NCBI GenBank assembly: GCA_947500555.1
Contig: CANMSE010000001.1
Span: forward strand, 992,001-1,056,000
DNA length: 64,000 bases
Source: an uncultured Fulvivirga sp.
GTDB lineage: Bacteria; Bacteroidota; Bacteroidia; Cytophagales; Cyclobacteriaceae
Direction of reading: 5' to 3'
The translations under genes were made by a program, and so were the position numbers. This document shows, piece after piece, positions 52,359-61,968 of this stretch; position 1 is the first letter of the stretch, and each line of letters starts with the position of its first letter. The notes below the pieces were generated by a model that was not told the origin of the DNA, ran no database searches, and was given only the letters and a program-made list of their open reading frames with translations.

Positions 52359-53414
52359 ATGTCAAAGTCACTACAAGCACAACATCATGATCTTGCGGAT
52401 AAAACCACTCAGCTAAAAATACTCTCCAACGGAATTTTTGGTGAGGGCAAACTGCCGACCTTCAAGAAAAAGCTAGAACCATTACAGGAATTTCCTTTGA
52501 AGCCAACAAGTATTGAAATTTTTCAAGTCAATGTGGGCTATATGTGCAATCAGGTATGTAAACACTGTCATGTGGATGCTGGCCCTGACCGTAAGGAGAT
52601 AATGACTCGGGAGACCATGGAACAGTGTCTGGATGTGCTGCGAAATACCAAAATTCACACACTGGATTTAACAGGAGGTGCTCCTGAAATGAATCCTGAT
52701 TTTAGATGGTTTGTGGAAGAGGCCAACAAAGCTGGAGTAGAAGAGATTATAGTTCGCTCTAATCTGACTATTATTTTGGCGAACCCAAAATATCACGATT
52801 TGCCAGAATTTTTTAAAAAGAATAAGGTAAGAGTCGTTTCTTCATTGCCATTTTACCAGGCAGATAAAACTGATAGACAGCGGGGAGATGGCGTTTTTGA
52901 TAAATCCATCAAAGCACTGCAAATGCTTAACGAAGTGGGTTATGGTAGAGAGGGGTCAGGATTATTTCTTGATTTGGTTTACAATCCTAGTGGGGCTTTT
53001 CTACCGGGAGACCAGATGGCCTTAGAGCGCGATTTTAAAAAGGAACTTAAAGAGCATTTTGACATAGAGTTTAATAGCTTATTTACTATCACAAATATTC
53101 CGATCAGTCGATTTTTAGAATTTCTGATTAGAACAGAAAACTATGAAGACTACATGGAATCGCTAGTAAATGCCTTCAATCCTGCTGCAGTAAGTGGAGT
53201 AATGTGTAGAAATACTATTTCTATCGACTATGACGGGTATATGTTCGATTGCGATTTCAATCAAATGCTTGGCCTGAAATTGGATAAATCTGCCGGTCAG
53301 CATATCAAAGATTTTGATCTCCAGAAATTGGAAAATAGAGACATTATTATAAACCAACATTGCTTTGGGTGTACAGCCGGGGCTGGCTCAAGCTGTCAGG
53401 GGACTGTAGCTTAG
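52359..53414 (+). CDS. arsS: Arsenosugar biosynthesis radical SAM protein ArsS
   Basis: 351 residues. The radical SAM cluster CX3CX2C is CNQVCKHC in GYMCNQVCKHCHVDAGPDRKE, followed by LDLTGGAPEMNP (a GGxP-like SAM site). A C-terminal cysteine-rich end, CFGCTAGAGSSCQGTVA, fits the ArsS SPASM-like tail, where some members carry selenocysteine but here only Cys codons are seen. ArsS is proposed to transfer a 5'-deoxyadenosyl group to dimethylarsenic made by ArsM, giving dimethylarsinoyl-deoxyadenosine, an arsenosugar precursor. It follows the CMD gene by 10 bases. Confidence 0.93.
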   Translation: MSKSLQAQHHDLADKTTQLKILSNGIFGEGKLPTFKKKLEPLQEFPLKPTSIEIFQVNVGYMCNQVCKHCHVDAGPDRKEIMTRETMEQCLDVLRNTKIHTLDLTGGAPEMNPDFRWFVEEANKAGVEEIIVRSNLTIILANPKYHDLPEFFKKNKVRVVSSLPFYQADKTDRQRGDGVFDKSIKALQMLNEVGYGREGSGLFLDLVYNPSGAFLPGDQMALERDFKKELKEHFDIEFNSLFTITNIPISRFLEFLIRTENYEDYMESLVNAFNPAAVSGVMCRNTISIDYDGYMFDCDFNQMLGLKLDKSAGQHIKDFDLQKLENRDIIINQHCFGCTAGAGSSCQGTVA

Positions 53415-53424
53415 AAATGTAACA

Positions 53425-53501
53425 CGTCACCTCGAATCCTAAAGGGTGAGAGGTCTCCGGATCAAGGAGATTTCTCCCTCATCCCTCGGTTCGAAATGAC
53501 G
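53425..53501. repeat. Imperfect palindromic element R2 between arsS and the nucleoside phosphorylase gene
   Basis: CGTCACCTCGAA (53425-53436) pairs with TTCGAAATGACG (53490-53501, two mismatches), and inner arms AGAGGTCTCC and GGAGATTTCT pair around GGATCAA. It resembles element R1. Being inside the arsenosugar gene cluster it may terminate, process or stabilise the transcript. Confidence 0.65.
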
Positions 53502-53516
53502 ATTGAATAAGAATAT

Positions 53517-54332
53517 ATGATCGAAAAAATTAAAGAAGCTACCGAATTTCTAAAATTAAAAGGGATAGAATCTCCAGAAATAGGAGTCATTCTAGGAACT
53601 GGTTTAGGAACGAAGTTTATCGAAGCGATGGAGGTCATCACAACTGTTGGTTATGAAGATATTCCTCATTTTCCTTCTGCTACCGTGCTTTCTCATGAGG
53701 GGAAACTCATCTATGGTACCATTGAAGGGAAGAAAGTACTGGCCATGTGTGGTAGATTTCATTTTTACGAAGGCTACTCTATGCAACAAATTACGCTGCC
53801 GGTGAGAGTTATGAAAAGTCTTGGAATCAAAAATCTTTTGCTTTCCAATGCTTCAGGTAACATGAATATGGACTGGAAGAAAGGCCAGCTGATGTTGATT
53901 GATGACCATATAAATATGTTACCGGATAATCCTTTGCGAGGGGAAAACTATGATGAACTGGGATCACGCTTTCCTGATATGAGCCAGCCTTATGATGCTG
54001 GCCTTAATAATCATTTAAAATTGATCGCTGAGGAACAAGGAGTTTTATTAAATGAAGGGGTATATGTTTCTGTAATGGGGCCAAATCTTGAGACCCGAGC
54101 AGAATATAGGTTTTTAAGAAATATTGGAGCTGACGCTGTGGGGATGTCAACGGTGCCGGAAGTAATCGTTGCAAATCATATGTCATTACCTTGTTGTGCA
54201 GTATCTGTACTTACTGATGATTGTGATCCAGATAATCTTCAGGAAGCAAGCATTGCAGAAATTATTGAAATAGCTGGTAAGGCCGAAGTGGCTCTTACAG
54301 ATTTATATGTGGAATTGATTAAAAGAATATAA
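53517..54332 (+). CDS. Purine nucleoside phosphorylase (trimeric PNP family) in the arsenosugar cluster
   Basis: 271 residues. Family motifs: GVILGTGLGTKF, CGRFHFYEGYS, LLLSNASGNMN, the DHINML block and VMGPNLETRAEYRFLRNIGADAVGMSTVPEV. PNPs phosphorolyse purine nucleosides to base and ribose-1-phosphate. The gene is translationally coupled to ArsM (TAATG, one-base overlap) and lies after ArsS. Since ArsS is thought to make a deoxyadenosyl-arsenical, removal of adenine by this enzyme would give an arsenosugar; this role is inference. It could also be the cell's general PNP caught in the cluster. Confidence 0.9.
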   Translation: MIEKIKEATEFLKLKGIESPEIGVILGTGLGTKFIEAMEVITTVGYEDIPHFPSATVLSHEGKLIYGTIEGKKVLAMCGRFHFYEGYSMQQITLPVRVMKSLGIKNLLLSNASGNMNMDWKKGQLMLIDDHINMLPDNPLRGENYDELGSRFPDMSQPYDAGLNNHLKLIAEEQGVLLNEGVYVSVMGPNLETRAEYRFLRNIGADAVGMSTVPEVIVANHMSLPCCAVSVLTDDCDPDNLQEASIAEIIEIAGKAEVALTDLYVELIKRI

Positions 54333-55303
54333 TGGAGACTTATTTAGAGACTACCAAAGACGTTTATAAGCAAGCAGCTGAGACACCTGATGTAGGTTTA
54401 TGTTGCACTACAACTCCGGTATGGCAGTTACCAGGTTTGGAAATTCCTAAAATCATGCTCGATATGAATTATGGATGTGGGAGTACCGTCAATCCACGTG
54501 ATTTAGTTAACGATCCTACTATATTATATGTAGGCGTTGGTGGGGGAATGGAGCTGCTTCAGTTTTCTTATTTCAGCCGAAAAAATGGAGGTGTTGTTGG
54601 TCTGGATGTAGTGGGTGAAATGCTGGAAGCTAGTAAGAAAAACTTTGTTGAAGCAGAAAAAGAAAATCCATGGTTTAAGTCTGAGTTTGTTGATTTAAGA
54701 AAAGGAGATGCTTTAAACCTTCCGGTTGATGATGAAACAATTGATGTAGCTGCTCAAAATTGTTTATTCAATATTTTTACGAGAGAAGACCTGAAAAAAG
54801 CTTTGGCTGAAATGTATCGGGTATTAAAACCTTATGGTCGCTTGGTTTTGTCTGATCCAATTTGTGATCAGGCTATGCCAGAATCTTTGCAAAAAGATGA
54901 AAGACTTAGAGCATTATGCTTGAGTGGAGCCTTACCACTGGAGGAATACATTAAGATGATCACGGAAGTTGGATTTGGTACCGTTGAAATAAGAGCTAAA
55001 AGACCTTACAGAATACTGGATCCCAAACATTACGATACAGATGAAAACATATTTATTGAAAGTGTTGAAGTATGTGCTATCAAAGACCCAATGCCTGATG
55101 ATGGCCCATGTGTTTTTACTGGAAAAACAGCTATTTACTACGGAAATGAAGAATACTTTGATGACCACCAAGGTCATGTCCTGATGCCTAATCAGCCTTT
55201 GGCTGTATGCGATAAAACGGCCGGAGCCCTTTCTTCATTAGACAGAGAAGATATTTATATTTCGGACTCTACCTATTTTTATGATGGAGGTGGTTGTTGT
55301 TAA
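54332..55303 (+). CDS. arsM: Arsenosugar biosynthesis arsenite methyltransferase ArsM
   Basis: 323 residues. SAM-dependent methyltransferase of the ArsM subgroup with ArsS neighbours: VGLCCTTTPVWQLPGLEIPKIMLDMNYGCGSTV near the N-terminus, SAM site YVGVGGGMELLQF and GLDVVGEMLE, cysteines in NCLFNIF and ALCLSGALPLEEY that can bind As(III), and a long extra C-terminal domain ending GGGCC. It would methylate arsenite stepwise to dimethylarsenic. It shares a base with the PNP stop codon, so both are translated together. Confidence 0.93.
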   Translation: METYLETTKDVYKQAAETPDVGLCCTTTPVWQLPGLEIPKIMLDMNYGCGSTVNPRDLVNDPTILYVGVGGGMELLQFSYFSRKNGGVVGLDVVGEMLEASKKNFVEAEKENPWFKSEFVDLRKGDALNLPVDDETIDVAAQNCLFNIFTREDLKKALAEMYRVLKPYGRLVLSDPICDQAMPESLQKDERLRALCLSGALPLEEYIKMITEVGFGTVEIRAKRPYRILDPKHYDTDENIFIESVEVCAIKDPMPDDGPCVFTGKTAIYYGNEEYFDDHQGHVLMPNQPLAVCDKTAGALSSLDREDIYISDSTYFYDGGGCC

Positions 55304-55308
55304 GTAGC

Positions 55309-55362
55309 CGTCATTTCGGAAATTTTCTTCTTACTTTGTTATAAGAAGAAGAAAATTGTCCG
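55309..55362. repeat. Imperfect palindromic element R3 after arsM
   Basis: GCCGTCATTTCGG begins like elements R1 and R2, then AATTTTCTTCTTA and TAAGAAGAAGAAAATT form the hairpin (three extra bases in the right arm). There is a short loop CTTTGT. It separates arsM from the aldo/keto reductase gene and could reduce downstream expression. Confidence 0.55.
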
Positions 55363-55377
55363 TAATCTCAAGCATAA

Positions 55378-56259
55378 ATGACACCAGTAAACCTCTCAAA
55401 CTCTTCACTAAAAGTCAGCCCGCTCGCCTTAGGTATGTGGCGTATCCATACCATCACATCCGATGAACTGGAAAAACTACTAGAAACTGCAATCGATAGT
55501 GGTATTACTACTTTCGATCATGCTGATATTTATGGAGGATATACCTGTGAAGATGCGTTTGGGTCATGGATGAAGACCAATAAGCACTTGCGTGATCAAA
55601 TACAACTGGTGACCAAGTGTGGTATTAAATTGATCTCAGAAAACAGACCAACTTACCAGGTAAAACATTACGATACGAGTTATGATCATATTGTAGTATC
55701 AGCCGAGCGGAGTTTAAAAAATCTTGAATCGGATTACCTTGATTTATTATTAATCCACCGTCCGGATCCGTTGATGGATCCGGAAGAAGTAGCAAGGGCT
55801 TTTAGTGACCTTCAATCTTCTGGCAAAGTCAGGCATTTCGGAGTCTCCAATTTCGCTGTCAATCAATATGATTTACTAGCTCAGGCCTGTGATATACCTC
55901 TGATTACAAATCAAATTGAAATTTCTTTGTTTCATTCCACTCCTATGTTTGATGGAAGCCTTGACTTCTTGCATACCAAAGGAGTAAACCCTATGGCATG
56001 GTCACCTTTGGGTGGTGCAAACCACATTCAAGAAGCATTTAAGTTGGCAAGATTCAAGGAAATAGCAGAAAGCTACGGATTGAATGAAGGTGACTTATTG
56101 CTAGCCTGGCTCTTGAAACATCCGGCTAGAATTATTCCCTTACTTGGCACCATGAAGTCGCATAGAATAGAATCTGCAGTAGCAGCTTTTAATGTCAAAC
56201 TTGATAAACAAGACTGGTTTGAAATGTTGGAGTTAGTAAGAGGTCATGAGGTCGCTTAA
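55378..56259 (+). CDS. Aldo/keto reductase (YdhF-like)
   Basis: 293 residues. TIM-barrel AKR with DHADIYGGYTCEDAFG (active-site D and Y), VTKCGIK, DLLLIHRPDPL (His), GKVRHFGVSN and the NADPH-binding end PLLGTMKSHRI. It matches the YdhF subgroup, NADPH-dependent reductases of carbonyl compounds. Its place directly after arsM suggests it may reduce the sugar moiety of the arsenical or a by-product; that is inference only and an independent oxidoreductase is possible, because element R3 separates it from arsM. Confidence 0.9.
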   Translation: MTPVNLSNSSLKVSPLALGMWRIHTITSDELEKLLETAIDSGITTFDHADIYGGYTCEDAFGSWMKTNKHLRDQIQLVTKCGIKLISENRPTYQVKHYDTSYDHIVVSAERSLKNLESDYLDLLLIHRPDPLMDPEEVARAFSDLQSSGKVRHFGVSNFAVNQYDLLAQACDIPLITNQIEISLFHSTPMFDGSLDFLHTKGVNPMAWSPLGGANHIQEAFKLARFKEIAESYGLNEGDLLLAWLLKHPARIIPLLGTMKSHRIESAVAAFNVKLDKQDWFEMLELVRGHEVA

Positions 56260-56348
56260 CATCTTTCCAAAGACATTGTAATTCAGTAAGTAAAGCACGA
56301 ACTTTGTGCCTTTATTTTCAACGTAATCTTTAGGGACAGAGAAATTTA

Positions 56349-59207
56349 ATGGCCAAATCAGTAGAAGTTTTAGAGCGTGAAAAAATGGATATCACAGGCC
56401 ATGATTCCATTGAAATTATTGGCGCGCGAGAACATAATCTTAAAGACATTAGCCTTTCCTTTCCCAGAAATAAGCTGGTTGTAATTACGGGCATTAGTGG
56501 GAGTGGTAAATCGTCTCTAGCTTTCGATACGATCTACGCTGAGGGTCAGAGAAGATATATGGAAAGCTTTTCTGCCTATGCTAGATCATTTATTGGCAAC
56601 TTAGAAAGACCCGATGTAGATAAAATTAATGGTCTGAGCCCGGTTATTTCTATTGAACAAAAGACCACCTCTAGGAATCCCAGATCAACGGTAGGTACAG
56701 TAACCGAGATTTACGATTTTTTAAGACTCCTATATGCCCGGGCAGGAGAAGCATTCTCTTATAAGACGGGTGAAAAAATGATTCGTCAGTCAGAAGACCA
56801 GATATTGGATCATATAATGAGTTTCTTCAATACCCGTAAACTTGTTTTGCTTGCTCCGGTTGTAAAGGGTAGAAAGGGACATTACAGAGAACTCTTTCGT
56901 CAGGTTCAAAAATCTGGTTATACCAGGGTAAGAGTAGATGGTGAGCTTATGGAGATCGTGCCAAAAATGCAGGTTGATCGCTATAAAACACATGATATAG
57001 AGGTAGTAGTTGATAGAATCCTTGTCGATAATAAGGATCGCTATCGCATTAGCCAATCTATTAAGACAGCTTTAAAAGAAGGAAATGGTGTAATGATGCT
57101 TTTAGATGAGCAAAATGAGATACATCATTTTTCTAAATATTTGATGGACCCAAAGAGTGGGATATCTTATGATGAGCCTGCCCCTAATTCATTTTCTTTT
57201 AACTCCCCCTATGGTGCTTGCCCTAAATGCAATGGTTTAGGAGTTACAGAAGAAATTACGGAAGAATCGGTTATTCCAGATGATAGCTTAAGTATTAGTC
57301 GGGGAGGAATACTTCCTTTGGGAGAGTTTCGGGATATCTGGATTTTCAAAAAAATTGAGGCTATTCTAAAGCGTTATAAAGTCAACTTAACAACTCCGAT
57401 CAAAAACATTCCAAGAGAAGTATTGGATATCTTACTTCACGGTGATAGCGTGCCGGTAGCTGTCAGTTCGGTCAAATACCCGGGCACTGATTGGAACACT
57501 AAGTTCGAAGGAATAATTAAGTTTTTAGAAAAGCAAAAAGAGGGCGGCTCCGATAAAATTCAGCAATGGGTTAATGACTTTACCATTACTCAGCTTTGCG
57601 ATCAATGCAATGGGTTGAGGCTCAAAAAAGAATCGTTGCATTTTCTAATCGATGGTAAGAATATTGGTGAGTTGGCACAATTCGATATTACTGCATTGGG
57701 GGATTGGTTTGTAGGGTTGGAGGATCGAATGACTGAGAAACAAAATAGGATAGCTTCGGAAGTTCTTAAAGAGCTTAGAAAAAGAATAGGGTTTTTACTT
57801 GATGTTGGTCTGGATTACTTACACCTGAACCGACCTCTAAAAACATTATCAGGAGGAGAGGCTCAACGCATAAGGCTGGCGACACAGATTGGAACGCAGT
57901 TAGTAGGTGTTTTATATATTTTGGATGAACCGAGTATAGGTCTTCACCAGCGTGATAATGTGAAGTTGATCAAAGCGCTGAAGGATTTAAGAGATCTTGG
58001 AAATTCAGTGATAGTTGTGGAGCATGATCAGGAAATGATGATGGAGTCAGATTATGTCATTGATATAGGGCCGGGAGCTGGTAGGCATGGTGGAAGTATT
58101 GTAGCGGCAGGAACACCAGAAGAATTTTTAAAACAAAAGAGTGCAACAGCTGACTATTTAAGCGGAGTACGGCAAATAAAAATCCCTGAAAAGAGAAGAA
58201 AAGGGACAGGCGACTTTCTGAAATTAACTGGAGCATCAGGTAATAATTTAAAAAATGTTAATTTGAAAATACCTCTGGGTGCTCTCACATTGGTCACAGG
58301 AGTTTCAGGAAGTGGAAAATCCACGTTGATCCATGATACGTTATTTCCCATTATCAATAAGCATTTTTATCGGTCCAGGCAGGAACCCTTACCTTTCAAA
58401 AAAATTGATGGTCTGCAATATTTAGATAAGGTAATAGAGGTTGATCAATCGCCTATAGGCCGGACTCCAAGATCAAACCCTGCTACTTACACTGGTGTAT
58501 TCACTGATATTAGAGCACTTTTTTCGGATTTGCCTGAAGCAAAAATAAGAGGCTATAAACCCGGAAGATTTTCCTTCAATGTTAAAGGAGGACGTTGCGA
58601 AACCTGCGAAGGAGCTGGTTTGCGACTGATTGAAATGGACTTTTTACCGGATGTTCATGTACCATGTGAAACATGCAAGGGGAAAAGGTATAACAGGGAA
58701 ACACTTGAGGTGAGATTTAAAGGGAAGTCAATATCAGATGTTTTAGAAATGACTGTAGAAGAAGCAGTTCATTTTTTTGAGCATTTACCTAGAATCTCGA
58801 GAAGAGTAAAGACCCTACACGATGTAGGCCTGGACTATATTTCACTTGGTCAGCATGCGACAACATTATCAGGAGGTGAGGCACAACGCGTGAAGCTAGC
58901 AACTGAACTTTCTAAGAAAGATACTGGTAAAACCATGTACATTTTAGATGAGCCAACTACGGGACTTCATTTTCAAGATATTCAGCACCTGTTAGATGTG
59001 CTCAATCGATTAGTAGATAAAGGCAACACAGTATTGATCATAGAGCATAATATGGATGTAATAAAAGTTGCTGATCATATTATAGATCTTGGCCCTGAAG
59101 GGGGAAATGGAGGTGGTCAAATAGTTTGCATGGGCTCACCAGAAGATATAATTAATAATAAAAATAGTTATACAGCTAAGTTTTTGAAAGAAGAATTGAC
59201 TTCCTAG
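56349..59207 (+). CDS. uvrA: Excinuclease ABC subunit A (UvrA)
   Basis: 952 residues. Two ABC ATPase halves: Walker [10 protein letters not shown] near residue 48 and GVSGSGKST near 655; ABC signatures [12 protein letters not shown] and [12 protein letters not shown]. Zinc-finger clusters CPKCNGLG with CDQCNGLR, and CETCEGAG with [11 protein letters not shown]-damage recognition in nucleotide excision repair with UvrB and UvrC. A small GCAC/GTGC inverted repeat precedes it (56294-56308). No terminator is evident after the stop. Confidence 0.98.
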   Translation: MAKSVEVLEREKMDITGHDSIEIIGAREHNLKDISLSFPRNKLVVITGISGSGKSSLAFDTIYAEGQRRYMESFSAYARSFIGNLERPDVDKINGLSPVISIEQKTTSRNPRSTVGTVTEIYDFLRLLYARAGEAFSYKTGEKMIRQSEDQILDHIMSFFNTRKLVLLAPVVKGRKGHYRELFRQVQKSGYTRVRVDGELMEIVPKMQVDRYKTHDIEVVVDRILVDNKDRYRISQSIKTALKEGNGVMMLLDEQNEIHHFSKYLMDPKSGISYDEPAPNSFSFNSPYGACPKCNGLGVTEEITEESVIPDDSLSISRGGILPLGEFRDIWIFKKIEAILKRYKVNLTTPIKNIPREVLDILLHGDSVPVAVSSVKYPGTDWNTKFEGIIKFLEKQKEGGSDKIQQWVNDFTITQLCDQCNGLRLKKESLHFLIDGKNIGELAQFDITALGDWFVGLEDRMTEKQNRIASEVLKELRKRIGFLLDVGLDYLHLNRPLKTLSGGEAQRIRLATQIGTQLVGVLYILDEPSIGLHQRDNVKLIKALKDLRDLGNSVIVVEHDQEMMMESDYVIDIGPGAGRHGGSIVAAGTPEEFLKQKSATADYLSGVRQIKIPEKRRKGTGDFLKLTGASGNNLKNVNLKIPLGALTLVTGVSGSGKSTLIHDTLFPIINKHFYRSRQEPLPFKKIDGLQYLDKVIEVDQSPIGRTPRSNPATYTGVFTDIRALFSDLPEAKIRGYKPGRFSFNVKGGRCETCEGAGLRLIEMDFLPDVHVPCETCKGKRYNRETLEVRFKGKSISDVLEMTVEEAVHFFEHLPRISRRVKTLHDVGLDYISLGQHATTLSGGEAQRVKLATELSKKDTGKTMYILDEPTTGLHFQDIQHLLDVLNRLVDKGNTVLIIEHNMDVIKVADHIIDLGPEGGNGGGQIVCMGSPEDIINNKNSYTAKFLKEELTS

Positions 59208-59286
59208 TCTGACTCCTTTCTTACATCATATTATTTTTTTGAGTAAAAAGATTTAGATTTCGAATATTATCAATACCATTTGCAAT

Positions 59287-60147
59287 ATGTCTATTACATT
59301 TTTTAAACCAGTTCTTTCACTTTTTTTAATGGCTCTATCAGTTGGAGCTTTTGGTCAGCTCTCAGGAGATACTTACGCTTCTGCAAGATCAAAAAAAACT
59401 GCTAACTGGGTAATGACCTATTCGGAAGCACCTGGCTTTGCTTCAAAAAATTCCTCGGGTCAAGTCACTGGTATTTGCATAGATATTATGAAGAAGTTCA
59501 AGGAGTATGTAGAGCAGAAAAAGGGAATTAAAGTAAGTGTTTCCTTTCAGGCTAAAGATGCGAATGACTTCTCTAAATTTTTAGCCACCGTAAAAAGCTC
59601 AAAAGGGGGTGTTTTTGGATTAAGTAATACAACAATAACACAAGCGCGTAAGAGTACCTATAATTTTAGTCCGCCATACATTACCAATATTGGAATGATA
59701 TTATCAAATAATAGCGTTCCTACTTTAACGAATCTGGCTGATATCAGTGAAACCTTTAAAGGAATGACAGCCGTGACGGTAAGAAACAGTACCAATGAAA
59801 AGAGAATTATTGATATAAAGAAACGCTACTTCCCATCCCTGCAGGTGGAATATGTTCCTGGGTTTGGCAATTCAATGGATGTTATTGCAAAAGACCCTAA
59901 GAAATTTGCCAATGTGGATTTTACCTATTATTTCGAGGCAATTCAAAATAGAAAACCCATAAAAAGACATCCTGGTGGTGATGATAAAACAGAACAGTTT
60001 GGCATTATAATGCCTAAGTCAAATGACTGGTCCCCTTTGCTTGCGGAGTTTATGAATTCAGGATTCCTAGAGAGTGTAGAATACAAAAAGATTATATCAA
60101 ATAATCTGGGTCAAGCAGCTATGAAATTCTTTGATACACTGAAATAA
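59287..60147 (+). CDS. Periplasmic solute-binding-like protein (SBP_bac_3)
   Basis: 286 residues. Signal peptide (VLSLFLMALSVGAFGQ). Order of motifs fits bacterial extracellular solute-binding family 3: an early GICIDIMKKFKEYV, a middle GGVFGLSNTTITQARKSTYNFSPPYITNIGMIL (the R..FSPPY block binds ligand), then MTAVTVRNSTNEKRI. No ABC transporter permease or ATPase follows, so it may deliver ligand to an unlinked transporter or act as a sensor. Ligand probably an amino acid or small organic acid. Confidence 0.8.
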   Translation: MSITFFKPVLSLFLMALSVGAFGQLSGDTYASARSKKTANWVMTYSEAPGFASKNSSGQVTGICIDIMKKFKEYVEQKKGIKVSVSFQAKDANDFSKFLATVKSSKGGVFGLSNTTITQARKSTYNFSPPYITNIGMILSNNSVPTLTNLADISETFKGMTAVTVRNSTNEKRIIDIKKRYFPSLQVEYVPGFGNSMDVIAKDPKKFANVDFTYYFEAIQNRKPIKRHPGGDDKTEQFGIIMPKSNDWSPLLAEFMNSGFLESVEYKKIISNNLGQAAMKFFDTLK

Positions 60148-60150
60148 AAA

Positions 60151-60199
60151 TTGGTCTGAAAGTAAATGCCGCAAGCGCGACATTTACAATTCAAACCAA
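60151..60199 (-). repeat. Long hairpin between the solute-binding protein and NDH-2 genes
   Basis: TTGGTCTGAA-AGTAAATG pairs with CATTTAC-AATTCAAACCAA (1 mismatch, small bulge) around CCGCAAGCGCGA. A T-run follows only on the minus strand (TTTTTATTTC), so as a terminator it would act on minus-strand transcription, although no minus-strand gene is near. The rest of 60148-60345 shows nothing recognisable. Confidence 0.5.
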
Positions 60200-60345
60200 A
60201 ACCTTAAAACTCATTAACTATGAATTTCTGATTAATTATATAATCAAAATTTCATTAAAAGAGTTCCATCAAATTAAGTCAATTGTAGTGGATATATATT
60301 GACGAGCGGGTTGTAACTTCGCGGCAGATTTAACACTACGCAATA

Positions 60346-61638
60346 ATGGTTCATATTCCAAAAAGTAATGACCCAAGAATAATTATAATTGGAGGCGGGT
60401 TTGCCGGCATTAAGCTGGTAAAAAATTTAAGAAATCTACCTCTTCAGATCGTTCTTTTTGACCGAAATAATTATCATACTTTTCAGCCTCTTTTATATCA
60501 AGTAGCTACCGCAGGACTTGAGCCAGATTCTATAGCCGATCCTTTACGTAAGCAACTGGAATCAGTAAAGAATTTTTACTTTAGAATGGCAGAAGTTTAT
60601 AGCGTGGATGCTAAAAATAGCTTAATCAATACTGAGATAGGTCAATTAGATTATGATTATTTAGTAATAGCTACCGGCTCAAAGACTAACTATTTTGGTA
60701 ATAAGGAAATTATGGATCACGCCTTTCCTTTGAAACAAATTCCTCAAGCCCTTGACTTGAGAAGCCATATTCTGCAAAACTTCGAAGCAGCCACCATAAG
60801 TACTGATGCTGATGAAATAAAATCTAGGATGAACATTGCTATTGTTGGTGGTGGACCTACAGGAGTAGAGGTTGCAGGTGCAGTAGGGGAACTAAAGAAG
60901 AGTGTGTTGCCCAACGATTATCCGGAACTAGACTTTTCTCAGATGCACATTACCTTAATTGAAGGGACATCAAGATTACTAAATGGCATGTCTGAAAGTG
61001 CATCTGCACGAGCACTAAAATACTTGGATAAGTTTCATGTAGACGTAATGCTTGATACGCTGGTAGAATCTTTTAATGGAACTAAAGCCAGGTTGAATAA
61101 TGGTGAAGAGATCGAAACTCATACTCTCATTTGGGCGGCTGGTGTTGAAGGTAATTATCCGATTGGACTGCCTGAAGATGCAATTGAAAAAAGTAGAGTA
61201 AAGGTTGATCTATACAATTTGGTTCTAGGGACAGAGAACATTTTTGCTATCGGAGATATTGCTTTGATGAGCACAGAAGAAAATCCTCATGGACATCCTA
61301 TGCTTGCCCCTGTTGCAATTCAGCAAGGAGCTAATCTGGCTAAAAATCTCAAAAGAAAATTGAAAGGTAAAGAACCTATAGCATTTGAATACAAGGACAA
61401 AGGATCAATGGCTACGGTAGGAAGGAATAAAGCCGTAGTCGATTTACCTGGGAATATTCGTTTGGGGGGCCTCATCGCCTGGATCATATGGATGTTTGTT
61501 CACCTTATTTCGATCATTGGATTTCGAAATAGGTTGATAGTATTTAGCAATTGGGTCTGGAACTATTTTACCTATGATAAGGGGACACGATTAATCATTA
61601 GAAGATTTATTCCAAAGCATAAGAAAAAAGCAGCATGA
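60346..61638 (+). CDS. Type II NADH dehydrogenase (NDH-2-like flavoprotein)
   Basis: 430 residues. Two Rossmann sites: IIGGGFAGIKLVKNL for FAD and IVGGGPTGVEVAGAVGEL for NAD(P)H, plus the FAD-binding ENIFAIGDIALM. The C-terminal amphipathic or membrane segment GGLIAWIIWMFVHLISIIGFRNRLIVFSNWVWNYFTY is typical for monotopic NDH-2, which passes electrons from NADH to quinone without proton pumping. It overlaps the next small membrane protein gene by ATGA. Confidence 0.92.
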   Translation: MVHIPKSNDPRIIIIGGGFAGIKLVKNLRNLPLQIVLFDRNNYHTFQPLLYQVATAGLEPDSIADPLRKQLESVKNFYFRMAEVYSVDAKNSLINTEIGQLDYDYLVIATGSKTNYFGNKEIMDHAFPLKQIPQALDLRSHILQNFEAATISTDADEIKSRMNIAIVGGGPTGVEVAGAVGELKKSVLPNDYPELDFSQMHITLIEGTSRLLNGMSESASARALKYLDKFHVDVMLDTLVESFNGTKARLNNGEEIETHTLIWAAGVEGNYPIGLPEDAIEKSRVKVDLYNLVLGTENIFAIGDIALMSTEENPHGHPMLAPVAIQQGANLAKNLKRKLKGKEPIAFEYKDKGSMATVGRNKAVVDLPGNIRLGGLIAWIIWMFVHLISIIGFRNRLIVFSNWVWNYFTYDKGTRLIIRRFIPKHKKKAA

Positions 61639-61880
61639 TTAAATTTAATTCGCAGTACTTAATTGCCATATTGATGCTGGTTTTTTCGGTTTATCAGCTT
61701 ACTCTTCCGGACTACTGGGAGTTTTCACTATACTTTTCTGCCGGGCTGGCGTTCCTAGTAATGGGCATGATAAAAAATGACCTATTCCCAAATCATAGGC
61801 GCGTATTGACAATTATCTCATGGGTTATGATTTTTATTGCCGGATTTTTATTGATGTTTTTGGCACGAACTGATGTTTAG
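61635..61880 (+). CDS. Small membrane protein coupled to NDH-2
   Basis: 81 residues, three hydrophobic stretches (YLIAILMLVFSVYQLTL, FSLYFSAGLAFLVMGMI, LTIISWVMIFIAGFLLMFLA). No recognised family. Its ATG overlaps the NDH-2 stop (ATGA), so it is co-translated. It may be a membrane anchor or partner for the quinone-reducing flavoprotein; this is inference from coupling. Confidence 0.8.
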   Translation: MIKFNSQYLIAILMLVFSVYQLTLPDYWEFSLYFSAGLAFLVMGMIKNDLFPNHRRVLTIISWVMIFIAGFLLMFLARTDV

Positions 61881-61932
61881 CCATTTAAAGTGAGTTATTT
61901 CCCACTAATAAAATTTTGCAGATAGAGAATCA

Positions 61933-61963
61933 GGACTTTGGTACTTTTACCCTCTCAAAGTCC
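61933..61963 (+). promoter_or_regulatory. Hairpin immediately before the LytS-like start codon
   Basis: GGACTTTG (61933-61940) pairs with CAAAGTCC (61956-61963), leaving 5 bases before the TTG start. It could hide the ribosome-binding region, or be the terminator of the NDH-2 pair (the run TTTT follows after CGA). Confidence 0.45.
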
Positions 61964-61968
61964 CGATT

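Noticed and set aside
52359-53414. Selenocysteine in ArsS
   Set aside because: The relevant positions are Cys codons and no in-frame TGA is present inside the gene.
53517-54332. Treating the nucleoside phosphorylase as an MTA phosphorylase of methionine salvage
   Set aside because: Length and motifs would allow it, but no other salvage genes are near, while the gene overlaps arsM; left as PNP family.
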